Position numbers and translations under genes: made by a program. Under the pieces are notes generated by a model that was not told the origin of the DNA, did no database searches, and saw only the letters and a program-made list of their open reading frames with translations. Positions 1 through 8,802 of a stretch of DNA of 14,067 bases are shown here, in pieces (position 1 is the stretch's first letter; every line of letters starts with the position of its first letter). The stretch is from Phoronis ovalis. Lineage: Eukaryota > Phoronida > Phoronidae. The stretch spans positions 1 to 14,067 of the forward strand of contig JAOXYB010034384.1 of the NCBI GenBank assembly GCA_028565635.1. Reading direction: 5' to 3'.

Positions 1-11
1 ATCCTGCCAAG

Positions 12-150
12 TTAAGCGTGCAAGCGTTCTCATTAGAAATCTGAGCGCGCTTTTTGCTTTTAAGCTTGCTAGGGTAGATGGCTTTAATTTTTCCTTGAGC
101 GCGCTAAAATTAAAGTGTGCGTGTTCCCATTATACCAGTTTAGCGGGCTT
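12..150. repeat. Two diverged tandem units, about 98 bp apart
   Basis: The stretch 12-52 and the stretch 110-150 align along their length with scattered differences. Both run from a TTAAG/TTAAAG start through GYGTGC, a GTTCYCATTA core and an AGCGSGCTT end. The 8-bp palindrome AGCGCGCT occurs at 44-51 and again at 98-105. The block has about nine CpG dinucleotides, far more than the surrounding AT-rich DNA. This fits a satellite-like or transposon-borne repeat that may continue past the left edge. I do not recognise the family, and with two partial units the period is approximate. Confidence 0.5.
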
Positions 151-187
151 AGCCTGTTTTGGTAGCTAAGCGTGCATAGTGGGAACA
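122..187. repeat. Imperfect foldback (inverted repeat)
   Basis: The outer arms are 122-133 and 176-187, complementary at 11 of 12 positions around TGTTCCCAYTAT. The inner arms are 143-152 and 166-175, complementary at 8 of 10 around GCGGGCTTAG. A 9-nt one-sided bulge separates inner from outer arms on the left side, and the terminal loop is 13 nt. It overlaps the second tandem unit at 110-150, so the right arm looks like an inverted partial copy of that unit. A miniature inverted-repeat element end or a rearranged satellite unit would both explain it. No target-site duplication is evident. Confidence 0.5.
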
Positions 188-1114
188 GGCCTTAAGTCAC
201 TATCATTCAGTCTTTAAATTAGTGCGTTTCAAAAAAATTGTTCGAAATTTCCCTGTGGGTCAAATACAGGTAGCACAGTAGCTACTTAATAATGATTACA
301 GTACTACAACATGCATGGATGGAATAATAAATGAGAAGGTTAGCACCTGGTTTTCTGTAGTTTCCCATGAAAGTAATTCAATTTAGCAACTGTTTTTGAC
401 AAACATAGCATATGTGCTAAGGTAATACAGTTAGCACGTCACCTGCCATCCGACATATCAAATATCTAGGTGGAAAAAACATTCACAAATTTAGCCTTTT
501 TTAGATATATATGGTTTTTGTAATCATTTTTCAAATTTTTGTTTAATTTTAGTAAGAAACACTCATTAGCAGTTGCATAATAACAGATGATGATTATTGA
601 AATTCACTTTTACTGTAGACAAACAATGTTGGGTGGCATGATCAATTTTATAATCACATTACAAGGTTTTTTAACATTCTGAAATTCCATACCTGTGGCA
701 TGTGTAAAAGATTTACTAAGTACAAATAGTAAACGGAATTCACCCCTGTGGCTACCTCATAAAACAATGGCCTCCCTTTTCTTGCAATTAATGACCTGTT
801 ATTGTTTATCCAAAGTCGAAGTTTGTTTATCCAAGACAGGCAGAGACAGAAAATTTTCAGCCTGGTTAACCTTTGATAACTCTGATAACTGTACATTCCA
901 AAATTTCCACTTGTAAACAGTACCTTAAGCAGGTGAGAAGACCATAAAGTTGGAATATTTTTGCTTTTGTGAAGGTAAAAGCAAATACATTTTAATAAAA
1001 AATATACTTTAACAATGTTTTAAAATATTTAATCATAATTATCATTACCCTATACTAAATTGTTCCCAGGAAAGTATGTCTAGTCACCAAATTAAATTAC
1101 TTGATGGTATAGAT
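188..1114. other. AT-rich noncoding stretch
   Basis: I see no gene here. Short open frames on both strands around 654-916 overlap each other, have no recognisable motif and are within the length expected by chance at this base composition. There is no tRNA-like box pair and no clear tandem repeat. Confidence 0.6.
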
Positions 1115-1155
1115 ACCTGACTGATGTTTGACCAACCTACATGCATCAGGCAGGT
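1115..1155. repeat. Foldback with 12-bp arms
   Basis: Arm 1115-1126 (ACCTGACTGATG) is the reverse complement of 1144-1155 (CATCAGGCAGGT) except for one position. The loop is 17 nt. The arms are moderately GC-rich for this window, so the match is somewhat less likely to be chance than the many A/T palindromes here. The pairing does not extend outward. It could be a small foldback, a cruciform or an RNA hairpin. No function is visible. Confidence 0.45.
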
Positions 1156-2071
1156 TACCTAAGTAGACATATTATTCTGTGACGAAATTGATTCTTTCTG
1201 ATCTGAGTAGAAGCTGTGGAAATTTATCAAGATGATAAAAGGAAAAGGTAATCATGATCAAAACCTGGTGTGTTTACTGATAAACATAAGTGTTATTATG
1301 TGCATCCAACCACATTAGCAAATCTGATTAAAACCAGGCCTTTTACAGTTCAAGATAAATAGCAAAATTTACCTGGGGAAAGTTACATACAAAAAAATAA
1401 GTTTGAAGTTTTTATAGGTCATTATCTTTTAGGATTTATTTTAAAAGATTATTATTCAGTCACACTGGAGGCTAAATAATCACATTTAATCAACATGCCA
1501 GAAAAAGTACAATGCATCATCATAACCAAGAACTTTTTTTTTTTAATTCTATATGCTATAATTGTTTTCTTTATCAAGGAATGCATTACTTCCTCAGGCT
1601 CTATAAAACAATTTTCATAAATAATGTTACCATAAAACGTCATAGCATGGAGTCTACACTTCAAAGTTGTACCATTTAATGGTAACCATGTGGTATTTAT
1701 ATTATCTACACACCTTAATTTTCATGAACCTTTATTTCCTGTGCATATTTTGAAAACAGACTAAATGAAAAGCCTATATGCCAGTATAATTATTCACTTT
1801 TTAAATATGAATAAATATCTGGCTACAAAAATTATGCTGTGTCATATTTGAACAAAAGAACAGTCTCTACAATTCTGGAGTTACAAAATATTGTAAAATA
1901 ATTGTCCGATGGTTGGCAGGTATATTTCAAATTTACATAGTAAAATCAGTAGGACTGTTTTCTAAGCACAACGAACAACCGATAAAATAAGAGCAAGAAA
2001 AAAGGGAATACAATGTACAGGGGGTTCTGTTCATATTAATACTAAACTAGACACAACTTAATAAATGTCCA
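1156..2071. other. AT-rich noncoding stretch
   Basis: I see no gene. An 11-base T run lies at 1534-1544. A 70-codon open frame on the minus strand (1452-1664) crosses it and encodes only a low-complexity, lysine-rich peptide, so I treat it as chance. Confidence 0.6.
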
Positions 2072-2145
2072 ATAGATGTCACTGTTGAGGCAGAAGATAA
2101 TAAGGAGACAACCAGTTCCAGATGCCTCACAGATGTGACATCCAT
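2072..2145. repeat. Imperfect inverted repeat, MITE-like
   Basis: The outer arms are 2075-2082 (GATGTCAC) and 2135-2142 (GTGACATC), perfectly complementary. The inner arms are 2086-2092 (TGAGGCA) and 2123-2129 (TGCCTCA), also perfect. They are joined by 3 nt on the left and 5 nt on the right, and the loop is 30 nt. Weak pairing continues one or two bases outward. The tetramer CTAG lies nearly symmetrically at 2047-2050 and 2169-2172, which may mark the ends of a decayed foldback element of about 126 bp. I cannot name a superfamily. A structured RNA is an alternative. Confidence 0.5.
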
Positions 2146-3220
2146 CAATTAATCCATTTGTCATCAGACTAGGTGGACATATCATGTAACCACATATCCT
2201 CCTGGGAAATTCTAAATATCTTACTATCAGAAACTAATGTTGATGATGACAAAAAATAATGAAAAGTAGCAATAACCACACCAAAACATCTAAAACAGAA
2301 TGAAATTAAATCCAATTGCTTAGTTAAAGTATGTAAATATTTTTTTTTTAAATATGTTAAAACAGTTCTTAACATTTTGTTGGTGTTTTTTTTCATATAC
2401 ACATAATATGAGGAATTTAACATGGACAATAGTCATTACTTTGATGTCTACTTTTTTTAAATACAGAGCAATAATCTGAGAAGCAGGAGGAAGACCACTC
2501 AATGAAATAATGCTCTGGAAAATTTTACTTCTGTTGCAGCTTGTATTTCCATGGTAACTGATAATACTTCAGTTAAGGTGTCTAAGCAAATAGGTTATAT
2601 CCTATTTTAAGGATTAATGGTATTTTACAACACACTAAAAGAGATAACATTTAAGTGCAGAAAAATGTAACAAAATAGAATTATATCAATAGAGAGGAAT
2701 TATAATTATACCTGGGAAAATCACATGTGTTCTGGAATGTACATGTGTCTTAAGTAAAAACTGAATGTTTTTGTGTTCACCTTGTAAATGCAAGCCTTGC
2801 TTATGCAAGACCTGTTTAATCAAATACCAGAAAGTGGTGTCAAAAGGTGAATATGACACTCAGGAGTGAAGCACAGTAAGATAAAGGTTATCAGCCCAAT
2901 AGTAGTCACAAGATACATTCATCATGCCCTTGACCACATTCAAGGTGGTTTTTAAAAAAAAAGTAGAAACAGAAAAAATTAAATTACTAATATGGGAATA
3001 TTAGACTTTGTACTTTGGTACTTATAACTCAGACAAATTATGCAAAAAAACGTGTATACTTTAATTTAATTTCTGTGACTTTAGCACACCCAAACTTTGT
3101 TTTTTAATAGCCAAAACTACAAATCATTTTAGTTTCGTTTAGGTTATGTAGCTGGCCCAAGAATTATAAAGAATTAAGTAATTAAACAAAACAAACATGA
3201 CTAGCTAATGATGTTCCATA
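2146..3220. other. AT-rich noncoding stretch
   Basis: I see no gene. A 10-base T run lies at 2340-2349. Two overlapping minus-strand open frames (2169-2429 and 2320-2502) cross this homopolymer, encode lysine-, tyrosine- and phenylalanine-rich peptides without motifs, and look like chance frames. Confidence 0.6.
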
Positions 3221-3230
3221 TCTGTCAATG

Positions 3231-3299
3231 CTCCCGATCTCGTCGGGAGTCTCCCGATTCGGAGGCTCATGTCCCGATCCATATTAAAAATCTCCCGAT
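3231..3299. repeat. Four TCCCGAT words with 20-21 bp periodicity
   Basis: TCCCGAT starts at 3232, 3252, 3272 and 3293, so successive spacings are 20, 20 and 21 bp. The first copy also forms a hairpin, with CTCCCGA (3231-3237) pairing with TCGGGAG (3243-3249) over a 5-nt loop. The spacer bases between copies are diverged, so this is either an old short tandem array or a spaced binding-site cluster. A second word, GGCTCAT, appears at 3264-3270 and 3329-3335. Confidence 0.55.
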
Positions 3300-3552
3300 T
3301 TCAAAATTTTCATGTTTCAAAATTTTTCGGCTCATATCACGGAAATATAGCATTCACCAAATTGGTATGTGCAACAAATGACAATGACAGCAAATAATTT
3401 TTTTTGTTATTTTTAATGAAATAAGTTATAAAAAGGTCAAAATAAAAATGCATTGAATACTATCAAAGTAGTCCAAAATGGCTCAGAATGTATCAAATTT
3501 TTTTCAAAATTTTATGGGGGAGCGTGCCACAGGACCCCACTAGCCTTTGGCA

Positions 3553-3574
3553 CGTCCTCGCTACCGCGTCCTCG
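3553..3574. repeat. 14-bp offset duplication of CGTCCTCG
   Basis: CGTCCTCG occurs at 3553-3560 and 3567-3574, separated by CTACCG. It lies in the second CpG-dense block of the surrounding patch and is too short to interpret alone. Confidence 0.4.
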
Positions 3575-3600
3575 GGAAAATCTCCCTACCTGGCATTTTC

Positions 3601-5398
3601 CAAAGTTGACAGGTATGATGTTCTTAATTTCATCAAATACTGATGTCTTCCTTTCAAAGTTTCCTTTTTAATCTGAGGGAACACATTTTTTTCACTAGCA
3701 GTGTTCTTGTTCTTATTATATCATGCACAAGGTGAAGCATCAAGTATTTGCTCTATAGTGTATATTACATAATAAATCATAAATTAAAATACACTACCTG
3801 TGCAAATAATGGTAAACTTAATAATCCCTTTTAATAGCTGCAATTACTCTATTACAGATACAATAGAGGTAAGAGCTAATGTCAACTACTATTGAGAGAA
3901 AAGCAAACATATTAATGAGATTACAACAGGTATGTCAATAAAACTTAAGAACTTTAACAAAAGATGCATACAATTGCTTGGTTCAGCTTGATTTCAAATC
4001 TTTTTCAGAATTACACTTTTACTTTGCAGTATAAAAGTATTTTTAGAAAATAAAAATAGCATTTTCAGATAAAAAATTTAGGAGACTGAAGTAGAAGCAT
4101 GAAGAGTCTATGATATGATAGTGAGTAGACATTTGTTCATCTGTTCATTTGTGTAGTAATAGTCCAATTATATACTAAGGTAATCATCAGGTTATCACTC
4201 CTGAAACAAGTAATTATCTATACATAAATAGTTTCTAATCATAGTGAAATTAAAAAAATGTCACTGAGTAGAAAAGATTTATATTTTGAAAACATGTTAT
4301 GATAAAATAGTATGTTTCTCTATAAACTGTTGGTGAGGAAACAGTGAATAAAATTTTGCTGTTATTGAAAATTTATAGTTTTCAAGGAAGATATTATTTA
4401 AAATTTGCATGTAAAAATTATGTCTAAATATTGTAATACTGATAGTAATCAAAGAACAAAACCAATAATATTTGTCTTAATACTGATGACATTTTCTAAT
4501 TTATGGAAATGAAGTAAAAGAATCTATTCCTTTATGATTGGTTAATATTATCAAGTAGGTGTTTTAGCCAGAAGCAGCTAGATTGATCTCAGCAAATGTC
4601 TCTCTTACACTAAACAGCACTTGCACGATCAATGACTCATACTTTTGTTCATTTAAATGTATCTGAAGAGCTACCTATATCTGTAATGTCAGGAAACATT
4701 CCGCTTTTATTTATTTCCTGCTCCATTAGATAATTCCTTACTCAGAGTTTTCATTAATGATGTACAAACAGGAAAGGTACCTGGATATGATCTACAGATA
4801 TAATAGTCACAACAAAATTCTTACAAAATACTTGATCTGATTTTGTCATTTGTTTCTGTCTGGTATTTCCAAAACACCAAAACATTTTTAATTTCCAAAA
4901 TGTATACGCTATCGTTCCAGTATATCTACCTCTAGTGTAAAAATAAACAAAAATGCACTACCTCTTAAACTACCTTGCTTATTTACAACGAAATCAGTAA
5001 TAACATCTTACTTCAAAGTAAATTTCTATAGATTATAGTTTCTTCCTGAAGCAACCTAGGCCAATTTAAAATTCCATGTGTACAATTTTACCTCATAAAC
5101 TAATAACCAGTTGAGTTGTGTTTCGATTTCTAAAGGTAATTGAGGATATAATTACTAAACAGAGGCAGAAGAAATCTAAAATTAATTCCAGAGTTTCATT
5201 TATCACAAAAATTCTTTCATCTTTTTTTTTTTAATGAAACCACCTTAAAACTTGATTAAAGTCAAATGATAAAAAGCTATCAGCAAAAAAATAAGTTTTA
5301 AAAGAATTGTTTTGTAGAAACAACATTTCTTTTCCTTTGAAACTAAAACTATTGAACAAAACTGTTCTCATTTCAAAAAGAAATTTATATTATTTTGA
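3601..5398. other. AT-rich noncoding stretch
   Basis: I see no gene or RNA gene. A short hairpin lies at 3847-3868 (CTCTATT pairing with AATAGAG), and an 11-base T run at 5222-5232. No open frame here is long enough to notice, and base composition is among the most AT-rich in the window around 4200-4550. Confidence 0.6.
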
Positions 5399-5671
5399 CA
5401 TGGGCATATCAAGGATGGTAACCTGAATTCACCTGATAAAGACTTTGTTTATAGAGTACTTTCTAAACTGATTTGCCAACTGTATGATAACACAAACTGT
5501 AACAGTCATGATAAATCAAACAGGTCAGCAGTCAGCATCACCGTCACAAGACATCCATTGTCTCAAGGTGTCTTTGGAGGCAAATCAGCACATGCCTGCA
5601 TACCAACCATTGGAGGGAGGTATCAGGTGATGTTCACAAATATTTCCATTTCACAGTACATATCTAATTGA
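5399..5671 (+). other. 90-codon stop-free frame over a GC-balanced stretch; doubtful exon
   Basis: The frame is open from just after a TGA at 5396-5398 to a TGA at 5669-5671, with no ATG in its first two thirds. Positions 5515-5640 are close to balanced in GC, unlike the flanks, and that part translates to a mixed-composition peptide with segments such as HPLSQGVFGGKSAH and IPTIGGRYQ. AG at 5522-5523 could be an acceptor, and CAG followed by GTGATG near 5625-5633 a donor, giving an exon of roughly 105 bp. I recognise no domain. A stop-free run of this length is expected by chance somewhere in the window, so this is only a candidate internal exon. Noncoding unique sequence is at least as likely. 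Confidence 0.2.
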
Positions 5672-7242
5672 CAGAAGTACTCAATCGAAAATATGAAATA
5701 TCATATAAATAATCAAAATTTAGCATCACTATAAAATCATATTATTTCCTATATAGTTAAGATTCATAAATCCCAATTATGTGCAGTCATTTGAGATGTT
5801 ATTAGAATTTTAATTTGAGCAATTTAGTCCCATAATATCAGTTGATCATAGCTACCTATTATGCTTTTATCTACCTTCCACATAATACCCAAGTGACACA
5901 TCAATGTTGGAAGTGAGACTCACTAATTTCTTATGTGTAATTACATTTACATAGAAATAAGAATATTGCCATCATTCATGCAGCCTGTCTACCTATTTAT
6001 GTACAACATACACTGTATGTAAGAAAATAAAACAAGCAAACAAGAGGACAAAATCTACCATAAAAGAGCAATGTATATTAAAAGAAAAATACTGACATGC
6101 TTTTTAAATCTTTCTCCAGCAATAAGGGTTCCACAAGCAATAGAGAAGTTAGAAGCAGTTTCATTACTTTCCTTTTCAAAGATTCAAGGAATATTAAAAT
6201 ATAATTTCTTTGAAGAATTTCTACAACTATGAGGTAAAAGAACTTATTTAGACCAATTACAACAATTGTGGCGAAATAATATCCTATAAGAAATTTAAAA
6301 TAATTTCTAATCAAAATAAAGACATGACATGTGGCGTCAAGTGTATAATTGTAAGAGTACCTGCTGAATATGATATACAATACCTGGAAACAACTTGATA
6401 ATAATAAGGTCTTTATAATTGTTCAATTGACAGTTCAGCACTGTTAGACAGAGATAAGGCCTCTGACAACAATAGACACAGACTCTGGCACGTGTGATAG
6501 CCCTCAGGGGTTGATACTTATACACACTTGATTTTTATGAATTTTACAGTTATTTAAAATAGACCAATCAAAATAATTCTATTTTCAGCTAGGGGTTCAA
6601 TACCAGATCAAACAAAAAATGGTTGACTTTAGCTGTTTCCTTGAATCTAAAGCAATGTCATGCCGACATCAAATATTTTTTTACTTTAAAAAAAATCTAA
6701 ACAGATGAGTTGTGAGGTAGGAGGCTTTTGAAGTGTATGACTACATGCATAAAATGAGAATTTACATGCTTGGTTAAGTGATTGATCATAAAGGCATCAG
6801 TATCCAGTTAGAGCACTTTCCATAAAGAGTCTTAATCCTTTCAGGTATAAATATTATTGATCCAGTTTAAGTAAAAAAGCAAATAAATGTGATCAGAAAA
6901 TGAGACTCGTTCAAGCACACAATTTAACTCCCTTTAGGCTATGATTTTTAAGTTTAATTTTACCAACTGTCATTTTCAGTAAATGGATTACAAATGATTG
7001 TTAACAAATAAAGGTCGTTTCTTTGTTTGTTAAATAAGGATTTATTTCATGGTAATATGTGGGTTATTTGTTTTAATTACAGAACAATCTATTTCATGAA
7101 ATTACATGTTATTAGTTTGTTTTAATTAAATAAAAATGAAATAACCTTAGTAATTAATATTAGCATGAAAAGCTAGAACAAAATGTCTTATCTTAAACTA
7201 AGTATGTAATAGTAAGAAAGTGGCTGCAAGGTATTTTTTCTG
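5672..7242. other. AT-rich noncoding stretch
   Basis: I see no gene. The minus strand has a 100-codon open frame at 6078-6380. Its peptide is almost entirely leucine, isoleucine, phenylalanine, tyrosine, lysine and asparagine, which is what AT-rich DNA gives by chance, so I do not call it. A tRNA-like B-box (GGTTCAATACC, 6594-6604) lacks a matching A-box. Confidence 0.6.
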
Positions 7243-7251
7243 TATATAAAG
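7243..7251 (+). promoter_or_regulatory. TATA-like box (TATATAAAG)
   Basis: TATATAAAG matches the metazoan TATA consensus and sits directly upstream of a GC-richer stretch (7251-7530). A pyrimidine-rich CTCCTTTCTAC about 20-30 bp downstream could hold a start site. In AT-rich DNA such matches are common by chance, so the shift in composition immediately downstream is the only reason to note it. Confidence 0.15.
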
Positions 7252-7543
7252 CGAAGTACGTGCCCATGCTCCTTTCTACCTGGAACGGTTCAAAGTTTTC
7301 GGGAAGTGTGAAAGCTTTCTTTTACTGGCACTATTAAGTGATCTGAACAGCAGTTCAAAACAGAGCAGTCAGGAAATGACAAACTGGTCAGTAGACAGAC
7401 AGATTCAGACAAAACAAGGGATTGCTTCTGGTCAAATTTTTATTCAAGTAAAGAACATAGCACTGACACTGCAGAAGAGTGTGGTTCATATCAGATACTC
7501 CTCTAGTCCCCCCCCCCTTAATCCATCCCTGTGTGACTTTTAG
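7250..7543 (+). other. 97-codon stop-free frame in a GC-richer stretch; doubtful exon
   Basis: The frame is open from just after a TAA at 7247-7249 to a TAG at 7541-7543. The only ATG lies about midway. The peptide is mixed and hydrophilic, with a leucine-rich segment (FLLLALLSDL) early and serine- and glutamine-rich segments after it. A second plus-strand frame is open over 54 codons of the same region, so lack of stops partly reflects local composition. A possible donor lies at 7448 (CAA followed by GTAAAG). The frame runs through a C homopolymer near its end, which argues against coding there. I recognise no family. It could be a 5' exon after the TATA-like box, a decayed repeat, or chance. 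Confidence 0.2.
7508..7517. repeat. Run of ten C
   Basis: This is the only long C/G homopolymer in a window whose other homopolymers are A or T. Its length may be variable or subject to sequencing error. Confidence 0.8.
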
Positions 7544-8767
7544 CTGTTATACCAGTATAATTAGTACAAAATGTTTCACCATTTTTAACATACCCTGTGC
7601 ATTATTTATACTGTCTTTACAATTATGCTGAAATTCTAACTCCAATGAATTTTTGCCAAATTATACCTTTCATTCTACCTACATTTATATTTAATAACAA
7701 CACCATCATATTATTTCTGATCAAATTTATCTTCAAATTTCATTAATCAGTAAATTTGCTCTCTTTTGTGAGTTAATTGCAGATTAAACAATGAAATTGC
7801 ATATTATATCAGTTTAAAAAGAAAATTACAATAATTTGCATTTTCAATAATAAATTCAACAGCAAGGTAAAAAGTGTGTAGATGTATGTGTATCACAGCA
7901 CAATTCTGGATTGACTGAGTCTGACTGAGTGAAGGTACAAATCAGGCTGTTTAATTTTTGGTTATACATTTAAACCAAGGAGGTAAAACATATTTTTGTC
8001 CCACGAAATTAATCTTAATTAACAAAACACTTAAGGAGTTTAAACCCCAACATAAACTCCAAGAATGAAGTAAAAGCTATTAAAAATGATTAGTTACCAG
8101 TGAGAAGGCTTTGTTATCCATATTCAAGTAAGGTAAAAAGTAGAGCATATGGCATGAGATTTATGGATCAGAAGTCACATACTTCACTGAATAATTAAGG
8201 TTATCCCTATAGGTCCTTAGAACAATTATGCCAATTAATATTTTAATTAGGGCTATCGCAGATACCTAATGGGTGGTCAAACATTCTGTTAAAAACAATA
8301 ACTATTTAATCTGTTAGAACAGGTCTGACTTGAAAACACTACCTTCTAATAAATTTTATCATTGAAAAAATACTGCTCATCAATTTTATTCTTTCATTAT
8401 CTCTGAACATTTTTATAAGTACAATATGTTTTATTTCAAGCAATATAGAATCACAAACTGAGTAACACTTTATATTTATGCTAACAATGGTACTCATTTA
8501 ACTAGAAACACCTTCAAATAGTAGCCTCCTTAATATGCACAAGCCACCTTTGAGATTTTTAGGGAGACGAGTAATTTTTTCAGTTTGAGTTTAGATACGG
8601 GTTTGTAAGTTTGTAACAATATTTATAGGAAATCCTGCCTTTGAATACAAGCCTCTTTAAAGACAGAAGGTTCCAATGTTTCTATTCAGAGAAATGATGA
8701 ATTATAAAAACTTTGTTTATGTAGCATTTATCATTATTACCATCACTGAAGTAATGACTTTTGATGC
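7544..8767. other. AT-rich noncoding stretch
   Basis: I see no gene. It contains a two-copy 10-bp tandem (TGACTGAGTS) at 7912-7931 and a chance-level repeat of AAGGTAAAAAGT at 7864-7875 and 8130-8141. Confidence 0.6.
7912..7931. repeat. Two-copy 10-bp tandem
   Basis: TGACTGAGTC is followed directly by TGACTGAGTG. It is too short to assign a role. TGACTGA resembles a partial AP-1-type site, but I attach no weight to that. Confidence 0.5.
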
Positions 8768-8802
8768 ACTGGTTCACAACCATAGGAATGTGAGGAACCA
8801 GT
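8765..8802. repeat. Hairpin, with a 14-bp direct repeat shared with 10068-10081
   Basis: ACTGGTTC (8768-8775) pairs perfectly with GAACCAGT (8795-8802). After a 2-nt bulge, ACA pairs with TGT to extend the stem, and a T run follows. The left side, TGCACTGGTTCACA (8765-8778), recurs exactly at 10068-10081. The two sites could be related ends of a decayed element of about 1.3 kb, but they lie in the same orientation and the flanks do not match. Confidence 0.4.

Larger units (their letters stand above)
3231..3600. mobile_element. CpG-rich patch, probable transposon-derived repeat remnant
   Basis: Two CpG-dense blocks (3231-3345, about nine CpG; 3515-3585, about six CpG) stand out from the AT-rich flanks. 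They are linked by three copies of TTTCAAAATTTT at 3299-3310, 3315-3326 and 3502-3513. A plus-strand open frame (3453-3671, 72 codons) crosses the second block. Read there, the block gives a short peptide around GGACHRTPLAFGTS, and I have a general impression of similar peptides in repeat-derived gene models of marine invertebrates. That impression is from memory and unverified. I see no transposase motif, terminal inverted repeats or target-site duplication, so the class is unknown and the boundaries are where base composition changes. Confidence 0.4.

Noticed and set aside
654-916. Open frames on both strands over the same stretch
   Set aside because: Antisense-overlapping short frames without motifs; composition is slightly less AT-rich here, which lowers stop frequency.
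1452-1664. 70-codon minus-strand open frame
   Set aside because: It crosses an 11-base T run, giving a lysine stretch, and has no motif.
2169-2502. Two overlapping minus-strand open frames
   Set aside because: They cross T and A homopolymers, overlap each other in different frames and show no protein-like composition.
6078-6380. 100-codon minus-strand open frame
   Set aside because: It is the length expected for the longest chance frame at this composition, and the peptide is only hydrophobic and lysine/asparagine-rich residues with no motif.
6594-6604. tRNA B-box-like GGTTCAATACC
   Set aside because: No A-box at a suitable upstream distance and no cloverleaf pairing, so neither a tRNA nor a tRNA-derived SINE is supported.
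8230-8260. A/T inverted repeat around CCAATTAA and TTAATTAGG
   Set aside because: Low-complexity A/T pairing of this length is common by chance throughout the window.
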